Source: Aliterella atlantica CENA595
GTDB lineage: Bacteria; Cyanobacteriota; Cyanobacteriia; Cyanobacteriales; Chroococcidiopsidaceae
NCBI RefSeq assembly: GCF_000952155.1
Contig: NZ_JYON01000034.1
Location: 1 to 55,793, forward strand
Direction of reading: 5' to 3'
Length of the DNA stretch: 55,793 nucleotides
How positions within the stretch are numbered: position 1 is the first letter of the stretch; every line of letters begins with the position of its first letter. The notes beneath the pieces were generated by a model. That model was not told the origin of the DNA and made no database searches. It saw nothing but the letters and a program-made list of their open reading frames with translations. The position numbers were made by a program, and so were the translations under genes. Shown piece after piece: positions 7,172-17,412 of the stretch.

Positions 7172-7843
7172 ATGCGTATGAAACCTCAAGTTTGTCCATT
7201 CTGCAATAGCAGCGTGTCATTAGTAGATAGCACCAAAGTCTACGGGCGTAGTTATGGGTTTATCTACCTGTGCGATCGATACCCCAAATGTGATGCCAGG
7301 GTCGGGTGTCATCCTGGTAGCAATAAGCCGCTAGGCACGTTAGCTGACAAGGAGTTACGTAAATGGCGCAATCTAGCTCATCGCCAGTTTGACCCCTTAT
7401 GGAAGTCAGGTATTTTTAACAGCCGCAGTGCTGCTTACAAATGGCTGGCAAAAGCTATGAAGTTGCCACCTCAACAAACTCACATCGCGATGTTTGACCA
7501 AGGGCAATGCCAAACAGCGATCGGGGTTATTCAGCAACAGTTTTGGGGTTTTCAATGCAACATACCGTCAACTAAAAAGGAGAACGATTTGAAACCTAGT
7601 GCGATCGCACTCAACATAGACAACGGGTTCGATGTAGTTGCTGTGTGGGAAAAAGATAGTAAGCGGTGGCGGTTATTACAGCTAGCGCGTCCTGGGCAAG
7701 CGATCGCTTTGTACCAGAAAAACCCGAAGGCGCGGCTGGTGTTCCCGACTGAGATAAATCCAAATCATCTTGAGCAGAACATCCTCAAAGCCAAAAGTAG
7801 TAGGGGAAAGGTTAGCAACTATAGCCTTGGAGCAAAAAGATAG
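7172..7843 (+). CDS. Zinc-finger protein, DUF3268-like
   Basis: The 223-aa protein begins with a zinc finger, CPFCN at residues 8-12 and a later CDRYPKCDARVGCHPG region, then a helical segment (PLGTLADKELRKWRNLAHRQ) that I recognise from phage and plasmid zinc-finger proteins of the DUF3268 type (about residues 5-115). The remaining 100 residues are basic and not recognised. AGGAAG precedes the first ATG; a second ATG two codons later is possible. It stands alone. Confidence 0.7.
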   Translation: MRMKPQVCPFCNSSVSLVDSTKVYGRSYGFIYLCDRYPKCDARVGCHPGSNKPLGTLADKELRKWRNLAHRQFDPLWKSGIFNSRSAAYKWLAKAMKLPPQQTHIAMFDQGQCQTAIGVIQQQFWGFQCNIPSTKKENDLKPSAIALNIDNGFDVVAVWEKDSKRWRLLQLARPGQAIALYQKNPKARLVFPTEINPNHLEQNILKAKSSRGKVSNYSLGAKR

Positions 7844-7985
7844 TTCATTAAAATCAACGCGCAATCTGCAAGATGTCCTGCCAGGGCAATCGTATTTGTG
7901 AAATAGTAAATCTTCTCACAATCTTTGTGTAGAAGTAACTAAGAAATCGCGAATATGATATTGGCTTTTTATAGCCTTCAAAGTT

Positions 7986-8636
7986 TTAATTATTACAAGC
8001 ACTATCTTTCATCGTTGTAGCTGGTATTTGGTCTTTATACTTGCACAGAAATCTCTCAGCGTGAGTAGCACCCAGCCTTTGAATTTCATTAGGAAAATTA
8101 CTTAATGGTACTGACTCGCCCTTAATTCCCAATTTTTTAGCGCCTTTAGCCGCACCAGCGTGTAAATAGATAAGTTCTGGTGGCATATTCATCCACACAC
8201 ATAACCTTTGGGCAACGTCATAGGTTGTAGTGTCCCCTAAACCTTTTACGCGGGTAGTTATTGATTTTATCCAAGAGTATAGCTGGTGAAAATCTGTAAA
8301 TTCGTCAGGCTTCACATTCGCCTCTAGTGAAGTTTTTAGTCCTTCAGGCAACTTATCGGCAACGTGGCACTGATGACGGTGCATTTTGCCATTTTCAAGA
8401 CGTGAATCCCACGCTCTTTTCAGAGCTTCTTCCCAAGTCGAGCTTTCTGCCCACCATGAATCCTCAAACTTATATAAATCTTGATAGCAGTGTAAATACT
8501 CATTGACTATGAACTCAAGATCGTTGATTTCGTTACTCTGCTTTTTATGCTTGCAGCAGGCTACATTCACAGGAATTGAAGTAACTATTTTCGTTTTCAC
8601 TAAAGTCCAAACCAACCTTTCGTAAAGCAGTTTCAA
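7986..8636 (-). CDS. Hypothetical protein with helix-hairpin-helix-like motif
   Basis: A 216-aa protein with a tryptophan-rich N-terminal half and, near residues 130-175, TRVKGLGDTTTYDVAQRLC followed by LIYLHAGAAKGAKKLG. The KGLGDTTTYDVA segment resembles a helix-hairpin-helix, suggesting nucleic-acid contact, but no catalytic aspartate or lysine pattern of a glycosylase is apparent. Lower GC and a poor upstream ribosome site set it apart from its neighbours. A later start is possible. Function unknown. Confidence 0.55.
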   Translation of the reverse strand: MKLLYERLVWTLVKTKIVTSIPVNVACCKHKKQSNEINDLEFIVNEYLHCYQDLYKFEDSWWAESSTWEEALKRAWDSRLENGKMHRHQCHVADKLPEGLKTSLEANVKPDEFTDFHQLYSWIKSITTRVKGLGDTTTYDVAQRLCVWMNMPPELIYLHAGAAKGAKKLGIKGESVPLSNFPNEIQRLGATHAERFLCKYKDQIPATTMKDSACNN

Positions 8637-8727
8637 AGCGATTATGGCTCAACAATTTCTGAATTACCTCAGTAAAATTGCGCGTCTGTAAATTTAGTTA
8701 CTCCTACAGGTTGAACTCTGATATTAT

Positions 8728-8919
8728 CTAACCCCCCCAAGCAACCCACTCCAGCCCCGCCTTGAGTGCAGCTTCAGCCGTGTAGTAAATCTTGCGCTCA
8801 CCCAATACTTCACCACCAGGGCTTATCAACCGGAATTGCCAGCAGTGCGCTTCGGTGTAAAAGACTATCAAGGTAGTGCCGTCGATACCGACAACTTGAT
8901 GGATTTTGGTTTTGTCCAA
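8728..8919 (-). CDS. 63-aa hypothetical protein
   Basis: A compact beta-rich small protein (MDKTKIHQVVGIDGTTLIVF at the start, ending LEWVAWGG) with coding-like composition and a HIP1-like CGATCG site at its 5' side. It resembles the many short orphan proteins on cyanobacterial plasmids. No function is suggested. Confidence 0.5.
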   Translation of the reverse strand: MDKTKIHQVVGIDGTTLIVFYTEAHCWQFRLISPGGEVLGERKIYYTAEAALKAGLEWVAWGG

Positions 8920-9323
8920 GTGCGATCGCCTTGAGGGAGTATCTTTTACTTGAATTGATTAAAGTGGAGTTTAGGGTGCAACGCACCTCTAGGAAATTCC
9001 TCAGCGCTGATGTCATAAGCTGTTATCGGGCGCTCGCCTACGCTCTTTGTTTCTTGAAGTGATGGCTCTAAGTATCACTCCGGCTTGAGTTTAGATAGCG
9101 GGCGTAGGTGTGATTTATTAACTCTTTTCTTGCGCTCCACAGATTGGTGTCGTTTTATTCCCATACATTACTTGGTAGATTGTTGCCTTTGAGCATATGA
9201 GTAGGTGATGAGATTTACAGGTTTAGGGAGTTGCCGAAAACTTTACAAAACTTTTTCATATAACTACATAAATTTGAGGTTTAGCCATTGTTACTGACAG
9301 TGTAGGATTACGAAAATACTTTT
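8920..9323. other. Gap upstream of the CHAT-STAND operon
   Basis: About 400 bp without a convincing gene. It must hold the promoter for the three-gene operon that follows; I see no strong -35/-10 pair and no clear repeat or hairpin that I would rely on. Confidence 0.4.
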
Positions 9324-10145
9324 GTGAAAGATGATGTAAGTTCAATAAAAGTTCAAGATTTGTATTGTTTATCTGATTTACCGAAAGACTTGTCGACATC
9401 TAGGACAATGAAAAGCAAACCGAATTGCGACGATTCGATAGACTCCCAATCAATGACCTTAGAAGCACGATTAGAAATTTGGATTGTTGCTCATTGTTAC
9501 GAACAAAATCCTCGACCTCAAAGGATTGCCGAACTCAATACCATTTTTCGCCAAATTTATAGCGATCGCCGTTTTCATCGATACCGAAATGATGGGAATC
9601 GCGATTACTACGAAGATGCACTATCCCTAATGTGGCGATATTTTTTTCTGAATTTATGCGAAGTAAAGACAGCGAGAAAAAGTGGCTCTTTTCTTGAGAC
9701 TTGTAACTATGCGGTAGGACGTTTGCTTGTCAACCTTAAGGGTCATTTGAAAAATATTGAGAAGCAGAGGCAAGAAGAAGCCTCTCAGCAGGAGGAGCCT
9801 CGAATCAACAGCGAAGGCGATGTTACGGAACCACTCGATAACGTGCCCAATCCCAAACCAGAATTAGCTTCACGCCAGTTTGAGGCATTCCTGAAGCTTT
9901 TAGAAGAAGATCCTACGGGCGAGTTAAAGGATGAAATCAACACCCTACGCGGAAGGAAGGGAGTCTATACATTAACAGCTCAAACTTATTTGTTAATGTA
10001 CTATCGGGAGCAAAAAACTATTTACCAGATTGCTGAGGAGCTAAACATTCCTCGTGGGTCGGTGCTAGGCGGCATCAAGCCGACGAATTGGAAAGCGCTG
10101 GCGCGTAAGTACGCTCAGATGGCAATAGATTTGGTATCAGAATAA
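9324..10145 (+). CDS. Sigma-70-like regulator of the CHAT-STAND operon
   Basis: The 273-aa protein resembles divergent cyanobacterial sigma factors encoded next to DUF1822 and CHAT genes. A region near residues 50-140 (RLEIWIVAHCYEQNPRPQRI, then YYEDALSLMWRYFF) corresponds to sigma region 2. A charged linker follows, and a C-terminal helix-turn-helix (KTIYQIAEELNIPRGSVLGG, about 232-252) corresponds to region 4. It starts at a GTG with no good ribosome site; the in-frame ATG at 9408 is an alternative. It is 12 bp from the DUF1822 gene. I infer that it controls this operon; whether it is a true sigma factor is untested. Confidence 0.7.
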   Translation: MKDDVSSIKVQDLYCLSDLPKDLSTSRTMKSKPNCDDSIDSQSMTLEARLEIWIVAHCYEQNPRPQRIAELNTIFRQIYSDRRFHRYRNDGNRDYYEDALSLMWRYFFLNLCEVKTARKSGSFLETCNYAVGRLLVNLKGHLKNIEKQRQEEASQQEEPRINSEGDVTEPLDNVPNPKPELASRQFEAFLKLLEEDPTGELKDEINTLRGRKGVYTLTAQTYLLMYYREQKTIYQIAEELNIPRGSVLGGIKPTNWKALARKYAQMAIDLVSE

Positions 10146-10157
10146 AGGAGCGTAGCC

Positions 10158-11246
10158 ATGACTTACAACAGCGACGATTTGAACCAGTTAAAAACTTTTT
10201 GGAAGACAGTTGAGACAGAGCTAGTGGAACTTCAATTACCAATACCAAGTAAACCGCAGTTCCCGCCAGGTGCGGTGCCAATTCCCATTTCTAGTACGGC
10301 TCGACAGAAAGCCGAGCGCATGGCGAGTCTTTGCCGTAATAGCGATCGCAGAGAAACAATGAGGCGCAATCTGTTGGCAACAATCGCCGTACACGATTAC
10401 TTGAGGCTTCAGGGATATTTACCCGATTTAGAAGCGAGCGATTGCTGGAATCCGATTCTTGGCAGAACGGGCGAGGTAGCGGATTTAGTTGTCTCTCAGA
10501 TAGGGCGATTGGAGTGTTGTGCTATGAAACCCGGTCAATTAACTTGCCCCGTTCCATCGGAAGGACAGTTTGGGCGATCGGGTTATGTAGCGGTAGAAAT
10601 GGATGAGGAGGGGCGTTGGGGTTGGTTGTTAGGGTTTATACCAAGCAGGGATGAGGTTAACCCGATTGAGATATTAAGCCGGAAAGAACTTTACTCAATA
10701 GATGAGTTTGGAGTTAAATTTGCACCCAATGCTGTAGCAGAGTCACCTTTAAATCAACTCAAACCGATTACAGATTTTCCAGAAGCCCTGAACCAGCTCC
10801 AACAACCATCCAAAAATACAGTGAATTTAAGGCAATGGTTGAACAACTATATTGAAGAAGGTTGGCAGAAGCTAGAAACACTTTTTAGCCCAGAGGAATT
10901 AACACCAGCATTCATCATGAGAAGCTCTTTGATAGAACGGGGCAAGCAGATTTGTTTGGCAACGCAGGTAATAAAACAATCGATTATTCTGATTGTTAAG
11001 TTGAATCCTCAATCTGAAAAAGACACTAATATTATCGTAGAAGTTCGCCCCCAAAGCGGTCAGCTTTATCTACCAAATATGCTGCAAGTCAAAATCTTGA
11101 ACGAGAACCAAACAGCAGTGATGCAAGCAACTACTAGCAGTACAAACAGAAACATTCGATTTGACTTTAATGCTGAACCCGAAGAACGCTTCAGCATACA
11201 AATGATTCTGGGAGAAACTAGCGTTATAGAAGACTTTGAGATTTAG
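10158..11246 (+). CDS. DUF1822 family protein
   Basis: The 362-aa protein shows the DUF1822 pattern: a RQKAERMASLCRNSDRRETM region, then RRNLLATIAVHDYLRLQGYL, a WNPILG segment and a YVAVEMDEEGRWGWLLGFIP segment. In cyanobacteria this family usually sits between a sigma-like gene and a CHAT-domain gene, as here, with 12-bp gaps on both sides. A GGAG lies just before its ATG. No enzyme motif is seen. By genomic association it is probably a partner or sensor of the CHAT protein; the biochemical role is unknown. Confidence 0.8.
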   Translation: MTYNSDDLNQLKTFWKTVETELVELQLPIPSKPQFPPGAVPIPISSTARQKAERMASLCRNSDRRETMRRNLLATIAVHDYLRLQGYLPDLEASDCWNPILGRTGEVADLVVSQIGRLECCAMKPGQLTCPVPSEGQFGRSGYVAVEMDEEGRWGWLLGFIPSRDEVNPIEILSRKELYSIDEFGVKFAPNAVAESPLNQLKPITDFPEALNQLQQPSKNTVNLRQWLNNYIEEGWQKLETLFSPEELTPAFIMRSSLIERGKQICLATQVIKQSIILIVKLNPQSEKDTNIIVEVRPQSGQLYLPNMLQVKILNENQTAVMQATTSSTNRNIRFDFNAEPEERFSIQMILGETSVIEDFEI

Positions 11247-11258
11247 AGGAAACTAGCA

Positions 11259-14200
11259 ATGAGCAAGTTGGCAACCCTTAGACTGGTCGATGGCAATCTA
11301 GAGCAAGGTGTACGGGTAATACTTACGATTAGCACATCACAAAACTCACAAAGAACTGCTTCGCCAAAAACTCAATCAGACCATTCTCTCCCCGATACTG
11401 AAATCAGTGGGACGCTACCTCCAAATCCCAGTTTAGTTAACACAATTGACAAATGGCAAACTAATTATCGGAGTTTGGGTTCAACTCGCATTCAACCTAA
11501 TAAAATTAGCTATGATGCTTCGATTAATCAACTTCGTTTAAATTGCCAAAAATTAGATCGACAATTACGATCGCAACTCAATACTTGGCTGTCTTCATCC
11601 TCTTTTGGTTCCATTCGAGATAAGTGGCTGGAGGAACTGATGAAAGATGAAGTACGAGTTCTCGTTCGCGCTTCAGATCGGTCATTGTTGAAACTTCCCT
11701 GGCATCTGTGGGATTTGATTGAGCGGAATTCGCTAGCAGAAGTGGCTTTAGGAGTACCCGATACCGAACCTGTCCAAAAAGACCAAACTCCAACCTTGCG
11801 AGGCAAAGTCCGGATTCTCGCTATTTTAGGCAATAGTACGGGAATTGATATCGAGAAAGATCGAGAGTTACTAGAAAGTCTTGCTGATGCTCATCCAACC
11901 TTCCTCCCTGAACCCAAACTTAAAGATATTAACGACAAGTTATGGGAGCAAGAGTGGGACATTCTGTTTTTTGCAGGTCACAGTCGCTCAGAAGGCGATC
12001 GGGGAAGAATTTACATCAATCAGACCGACAGTTTAACGATCGCAGATCTTAAACACGCCTTAAAAAAGGCAGTAGACAAAGGATTACAGTTGGCAATTTT
12101 CAATTCCTGCGATGGTCTGGGATTGGCATTTGAGTTGCAACAATTACATTTGCCACAGACGATCGTGATGCGAGAACCTGTGCCAGATGAAATTGCCCAG
12201 GAATTCCTCAGATATTTTCTGCCTGCATTTGCTAGCGGTCAATCTCTGTACCTAGCCGAACGAGAAGCCAGGCTGCGGCTGCATGGGCGCGAAAATGAGT
12301 TTCCAGGAGCTAGTTGGCTACCTGTGATTTTTCAATCGCCTGCTACTACGCCTCCCACCTGGGCAAATCTAGGACGAAGACCGACTGTGCTTTGCCCGTA
12401 TCGCGGATTATTTGCCTTTCGCGAAGAAGATGCTCTGTTTTTCCACGGACGAGAAAATTTTACCCAAACCTTGGTCGAAGCGGTTCAAAAACAGGATTTG
12501 GTTAGTGTGATTGGAGCTTCTGGGAGCGGTAAATCTTCCGTTGTCTTTGCGGGTCTAGTGGCCGAACTGCGCCAACAGGGTTCCTGGGAAATTATGGCAT
12601 TTCGACCAGGACAACGACCGTTTCAAGCGATCGCCGCTGCCTGGGTTAAACTTAGAATGCCCAATATGCCCGCAGCAGAACAACTGCTATCTATCATTCA
12701 ACTGGCTGAAGCATGGCACACGGATGAGACTGCACTTTATGCTGTGGTAGAGGAAGCAATTTGGCAAGCGCTTGGAACGAAGCTATTAATCGTTATCGAT
12801 CAGTTTGAGGAACTCTATACTCAGTGTCAGGATACTTTAGAATGTCAGGCATTTATCGATCGCTTGCTCAAAGTGGTTGAGTTGCCCAATGTTGCCTTGG
12901 TGCTAACGCTACGAACAGATTTTTTAGGACAGGCACTCACGTATCCTCCGCTTGCAGACGTTCTCCAGCATGGCAATCGAATGCTAGGGGCTATGAGTCG
13001 CACGGAACTACAGGCTGCGATCGCTCAACCTGCCGCACTTCTAGGAGTAACCCTAGAAGAAGGACTGACTGACCGGATGATTGAGGCAGTAAGTCATTCA
13101 AAAGGGAACTTACCGCTTTTGGAATTTGCCCTGCAAGAACTCTGGGGGAAAAAGCAAGGCACTCAGCTTACTCACGCTGCTTATGAGGAAATTGGTGGAT
13201 TAGAAGCAGCCGTAGCCCGTCATGCCGAACAAGCTTATAACAAACTTAGCGAGTTAGAGAAAGAGCGATCGCGTCAAATCTTCCTACAGTTAGTCCGTCC
13301 AAGCGAGGGAACAGTAAATACTCGTCGTGTAGCAACGCGTGCCGAAATGGGCGACAACTGGGAATTAGTGACACACTTAGCCTCGGAGCGGTTAATAGTG
13401 ACGGGGCAAGATGCGATCGCCAAAACTGAAACGGTAGAGCTAGTTCATGAAGCATTGATTCAAGAATGGAGTCGTTTGCGATCGTGGATTAAGGAAAACC
13501 GTGAATTTCGCCTGTGGCAAGAGAGGTTACGGGCGGCTATGCGGCAATGGGAGGCGAGCAAGCGAGACGAAGGTGCATTATTACGCGGTAAATCGCTCGC
13601 TGTTGCGGAAGATGAATTACAAAAGCGCTCAGATGAGCTGGTAGCAGAGCAGGAATTTATCACAGCCAGTTTGGGGCTACGGGAAAGAGAAAAAGAGAAA
13701 CTGTCTCGTCAACGAAAACGCACGATTGTCGGATTGACTAGCGGTTTGGTAGGTGCGCTAGGGCTAGCAGCGATAGCAGGAGTAGGGTGGTGGTTCGCTA
13801 CCAATGCTGCAACTAACGATCGAATCAAGGCGCTAGTACTAGAGTCCCAGTCACTTTTCGCTTTATCAGGAGCTAACGAGTATAGTCGTTACACAAGGAA
13901 CTCTACTTTATCTAAAGACTCTTCTTTTACCAAAAAACAGCAAGAAAAAGAGGAGGAAGATGCTAAGAAAAAAGAAATCTTATTTCAAGAAGCATCGCTT
14001 AAAGCTATCAAAGCAGGTCGGGAAATGCAACATTCTATCGGAGTCGATACGGCAACTCGATTTCAAGTTTTAGAAGCATTACGACGAATTGTTGCTACAA
14101 AAGAAGAATCAGCGAGCTTGACGCTCTCAGAATGCGATCCAATGAAGCGAGGACTTATTTCTGTAACGTGGACTTCGGATAGGAAGACGATCGCCTGTGT

Positions 14201-16418
14201 AAATTACGATGGAACAGTAAGGTTTTGGGACGGCACTACAGGTAAAAAAACGAATATCTTTCAGGGAGAGACGGAGTGGGTTGATGATGTCACGTTCAGT
14301 CCCGATGGGAGAATAATTGCATCGGGTACTGCCGATGGCACGGTGGATCTATGGGATCGCGTGACAGGCAAGAAAATTCGAGAATTAAAAGGACATTTGA
14401 GTCAAGTACGGGCGATCCAGTTTAGCCCTAATGGTCAAATATTAGCAGTAGCAAATTATGATGGCACAATCATAGTTTGGGAAGTAGGAACGGGGCGGGA
14501 ACTAAACAAACTGTCAGGGCATTCAGATGAGAAGAATCCAGACGTTGCTTGGTTGCTCTTCAGTCCAAATGGACAGTTTTTCGTATCTGGAAGTAGACGT
14601 ACAGATGGTACTCTGAAGCTTTGGAAAGTCTCTAGTGAAAAGGAAATTAAAACTATTCGCTTCAACGATATTAGTTCTTTCCCACACTTCATGTTCAGCC
14701 CAGATAGCCAGACTTTTATCTATTCCGATGGTAAATCGACAAATCAAAGCGTAAAACTTTGGAATATTGCGAATAAGAAAGAAATCAGAAATATTCTTGT
14801 CCCTGGAGAACCATTTATCAGCCCAGATAGACAAGTAATTGCAGTAATTGATAGGGATAATAATAATTTAATTAGTAAAGGCAAATTTTCTACCTCGTTC
14901 ACGAAAGGTACAGTCTCACTTTGGGATACTTCAACGGGTAAAAAAGTAAAAACACTCAATAATTTCCCCCCTGGTGAACGTGAACTCGGTGAAATTAGTT
15001 TTAGTCCTGATAGTTCGTTGATAGCGGTTTATGCATACGATAATAAGGGTGGTTCATACCTTGGTCCTTTCCCTGGCTCTAAGGCTAAGATCGTCTTTTG
15101 GAAGCGAGATGGAACGAGACTCAAAACTATAGAACAACTAGGAGAGATTTTTCAAATAAACTTTAGCCCAGACGGTCAAAAAGCGGCGATTTCCAGCTTT
15201 GGTTCGCCACCTAAAGACGGTTACCACGTTATACTCAACTTATGGGATATTGCAACAGGTAGAAAACTCAAAACACTTATTGACGAACCTATAAGGTTTA
15301 GCACGAAAGGACTGTCTGTAGGTTTGGGAACTCAATTTAGTCCAGATGGAAAGATAATTGTAGCGGTTCATAGTAGCGGTATTGCTAAATTTTTTGATAG
15401 TTCAACTGGAAGTGAACTTAACCTCGCTAACATCAGTCCTTCCCGTGAGATTAGTCAGCGCACATCAGCAGACGAAAAAGTAGACATAGCTTTAAGAAGT
15501 GATGGTTCGCTGAGATTTCGAGAGCGAGCAACAGGCAAAGAATTGAGGATGAATCGTTATGATTCCATGATGGTAAGTGCTGCTCGTATTAGTGATGATA
15601 AAACGATTACAACTGTGAATTGGTATGGAAAGCTGCAACAAAGAGAACTGACAACAGGTCGGATTCTCAAATCTATAAACCTACCTTTTGACAAATCCGC
15701 CTCTAGCCTCAAGTTTAGTCCAGATGGTCGCAAAGTAGCCGCAGCAAGATCGAATTATACTGTCAAAATTTGGGATGCCACTACGGGCAAAGAAATACTT
15801 GCACTAAAGGAATATGCAACCATAGCCGATGAAGCGAATGACTGGCGCAGGAGTAACCTTCACTTTAGCCCAGATGGTAAGATAGTGGCTATTGTAAGAA
15901 CGGAAAATGACAAAAAAAAGAGTACCTTGGAATTATGGGAAGTCTCAACGGGGAATGCTATCCAGTTTTCTGAGGAGATTTCTGGGATTAAAAGCATTTC
16001 TTTTAGCCCTAATAGTGATGAATTAGCAATTCTTAAAAGTAATGACACAATTCAGTTGTGGAAGCTCTCAACTCGTCAGTTGTTAAAAACGATTAGACCT
16101 ACCTTAGAAAATATGTGGGGTATCCAATTCAGTCCTGAGAGTGAATTACTTTTCGCTTTTGATTCTGATGAATTAAAAGTATTAAATATTTCAATAGGTC
16201 GAGAAATTGCATCATTCAAACTTCCGATAGGAAGCCCCTTAAACCCCTCTATTGATTTCAGATCTGATGGTAAAATACTCATTTTACAATCAGACAATGA
16301 ATTTAGTTTTTTGAATTTTAATTTAGAAGAGCTTCTAAAACTTAGCTGTGAGATTACACGCGATTACCTGAAAAATAATTCGAGTGTGACCGAGAATGAT
16401 AAGTACATTTGCGATTGA
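11259..16418 (+). CDS. CHAT protease - STAND NTPase - WD40 repeat protein
   Basis: The 1719-aa protein has four parts. An N-terminal CHAT (caspase-like) domain (about 60-375) keeps the His-Cys dyad: His241 in FFAGHS and Cys284 in IFNSCDG. A STAND-type NTPase (about 385-790) has Walker A GASGSGKSS (419-427) and Walker B LLIVIDQFEEL (Asp514). A hydrophobic helix (about 822-848) could be a membrane anchor, preceded by a coiled-coil. From about 960 to the end there are roughly a dozen degenerate WD40 blades with FSPDG and WD signatures. Such architectures are proposed to sense a signal through the repeats, oligomerise by NTP binding and release protease activity, possibly causing cell death. All key residues are intact. 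The trigger and protease substrate are unknown. Confidence 0.9.
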   Translation: MSKLATLRLVDGNLEQGVRVILTISTSQNSQRTASPKTQSDHSLPDTEISGTLPPNPSLVNTIDKWQTNYRSLGSTRIQPNKISYDASINQLRLNCQKLDRQLRSQLNTWLSSSSFGSIRDKWLEELMKDEVRVLVRASDRSLLKLPWHLWDLIERNSLAEVALGVPDTEPVQKDQTPTLRGKVRILAILGNSTGIDIEKDRELLESLADAHPTFLPEPKLKDINDKLWEQEWDILFFAGHSRSEGDRGRIYINQTDSLTIADLKHALKKAVDKGLQLAIFNSCDGLGLAFELQQLHLPQTIVMREPVPDEIAQEFLRYFLPAFASGQSLYLAEREARLRLHGRENEFPGASWLPVIFQSPATTPPTWANLGRRPTVLCPYRGLFAFREEDALFFHGRENFTQTLVEAVQKQDLVSVIGASGSGKSSVVFAGLVAELRQQGSWEIMAFRPGQRPFQAIAAAWVKLRMPNMPAAEQLLSIIQLAEAWHTDETALYAVVEEAIWQALGTKLLIVIDQFEELYTQCQDTLECQAFIDRLLKVVELPNVALVLTLRTDFLGQALTYPPLADVLQHGNRMLGAMSRTELQAAIAQPAALLGVTLEEGLTDRMIEAVSHSKGNLPLLEFALQELWGKKQGTQLTHAAYEEIGGLEAAVARHAEQAYNKLSELEKERSRQIFLQLVRPSEGTVNTRRVATRAEMGDNWELVTHLASERLIVTGQDAIAKTETVELVHEALIQEWSRLRSWIKENREFRLWQERLRAAMRQWEASKRDEGALLRGKSLAVAEDELQKRSDELVAEQEFITASLGLREREKEKLSRQRKRTIVGLTSGLVGALGLAAIAGVGWWFATNAATNDRIKALVLESQSLFALSGANEYSRYTRNSTLSKDSSFTKKQQEKEEEDAKKKEILFQEASLKAIKAGREMQHSIGVDTATRFQVLEALRRIVATKEESASLTLSECDPMKRGLISVTWTSDRKTIACVNYDGTVRFWDGTTGKKTNIFQGETEWVDDVTFSPDGRIIASGTADGTVDLWDRVTGKKIRELKGHLSQVRAIQFSPNGQILAVANYDGTIIVWEVGTGRELNKLSGHSDEKNPDVAWLLFSPNGQFFVSGSRRTDGTLKLWKVSSEKEIKTIRFNDISSFPHFMFSPDSQTFIYSDGKSTNQSVKLWNIANKKEIRNILVPGEPFISPDRQVIAVIDRDNNNLISKGKFSTSFTKGTVSLWDTSTGKKVKTLNNFPPGERELGEISFSPDSSLIAVYAYDNKGGSYLGPFPGSKAKIVFWKRDGTRLKTIEQLGEIFQINFSPDGQKAAISSFGSPPKDGYHVILNLWDIATGRKLKTLIDEPIRFSTKGLSVGLGTQFSPDGKIIVAVHSSGIAKFFDSSTGSELNLANISPSREISQRTSADEKVDIALRSDGSLRFRERATGKELRMNRYDSMMVSAARISDDKTITTVNWYGKLQQRELTTGRILKSINLPFDKSASSLKFSPDGRKVAAARSNYTVKIWDATTGKEILALKEYATIADEANDWRRSNLHFSPDGKIVAIVRTENDKKKSTLELWEVSTGNAIQFSEEISGIKSISFSPNSDELAILKSNDTIQLWKLSTRQLLKTIRPTLENMWGIQFSPESELLFAFDSDELKVLNISIGREIASFKLPIGSPLNPSIDFRSDGKILILQSDNEFSFLNFNLEELLKLSCEITRDYLKNNSSVTENDKYICD

Positions 16419-16485
16419 ATAAAAAGTTATTTAGATGTTTGCATAGAAAATTTACAGGATTTCTGGCGATCTCTAACCTTACTTA

Positions 16486-17377
16486 GAACCTATCCCACTA
16501 ATGTCAGGAATGTGATAGTCTGCTAGTTAGAAGCAACAATGTATCACATTATGGCTAGACGATTTGAAGGATTAACCGACTTAGAATGGCGGCTATTTGA
16601 AGATATATTCCCCAAAAAACCAGAAAAACGCGAGCGTGGAATGCCTCATGCGCCATTTCGCTATGTACTCAATACCTTACTATATGTACTAATCACAGGA
16701 TGTCGTTGGTGCGATGTTCCCAAGGGAGAAATCTGGGCATTAAAAAGTTCGGCACACAGATGGCTCAAGCGTTGGCAGAGTGAAGGGGTCTTAGAAAACT
16801 TACAAGCACGGATATTAGGAATTGCCTCAGAGCAAAAATTAATCAACTGGAGTTACGGCGCGGTTGACGGGTCTTTTTCCCCCTGGCAAAGGTGGCGGTG
16901 AAGATGTGGCATATGGTTATAAGGGCAAAGGAATTTTGATACATACCCTGACTGATGGTAATGGTATGCCCTTGACCAACTGTACAACACCAGCTAATGG
17001 CAGCGAAAGAGACCATGTTATACCACTTCTAGATAGTATTAAAGTCAAGACGACAAAACCTGGTAGACCACGCAAACGAGTCCAAGTGCTAGCTGCCGAC
17101 AAAGGCTACGATTCAAAGGAATTACGAACAACTTTACGTAAACGTGGTATTAGACCACAGTTACCAAAACGAATTTGGAAGACGAAGAAAAATCGGGGTA
17201 GACCAGTTAAACTCTCGGTTCCACGTTTTCAACAAGAGCGCTGCTTCGCATGGTTTCAACGAAAGTATCGCCGACTTGTGGTTCGATGGGAAAGGATTAC
17301 GGCCTGTTTCAATGCTTTTCTTTCTCTTGCCACAATTCACATTTGGATTAACAAAGTGTTATTATTGGGATAGCCTC
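16486..17377 (+). mobile_element. IS5-family element (IS427-like), complete
   Basis: An 892-bp element. The left end GAACCTATCCCACTAAT (16486-16502) matches the reverse complement of the right end (17361-17377) at 14 of 17 positions. TA flanks both sides (16484-16485 and 17378-17379), the expected 2-bp duplication for this group. It sits 68 bp after the CHAT-STAND gene and carries one transposase in two overlapping frames. Confidence 0.8.
16539..17373 (+). CDS. IS5-family transposase in two overlapping frames
   Basis: Frame one (16539-16901, 120 aa) begins MYHIMARRFEGLTDLEWRLF and ends at the first catalytic aspartate motif (AVDGSFS). Frame two (overlapping from about 16864 to 17373) continues with GKGGGEDVAYGYKGKG, AADKGYDSKELR (second Asp) and QERCFAWFQRKYRRL (Glu), completing the DDE triad. 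The frames meet at a run of T and C (TTTTTCCCCC), so the full transposase requires a +1 (or -2) shift, as is usual in IS427-group elements. The stop lies in the right inverted repeat. Probably active. Confidence 0.8.
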
Positions 17378-17412
17378 TACATCTTACAAAAGATGATTGC
17401 AAGGCTTATAGC

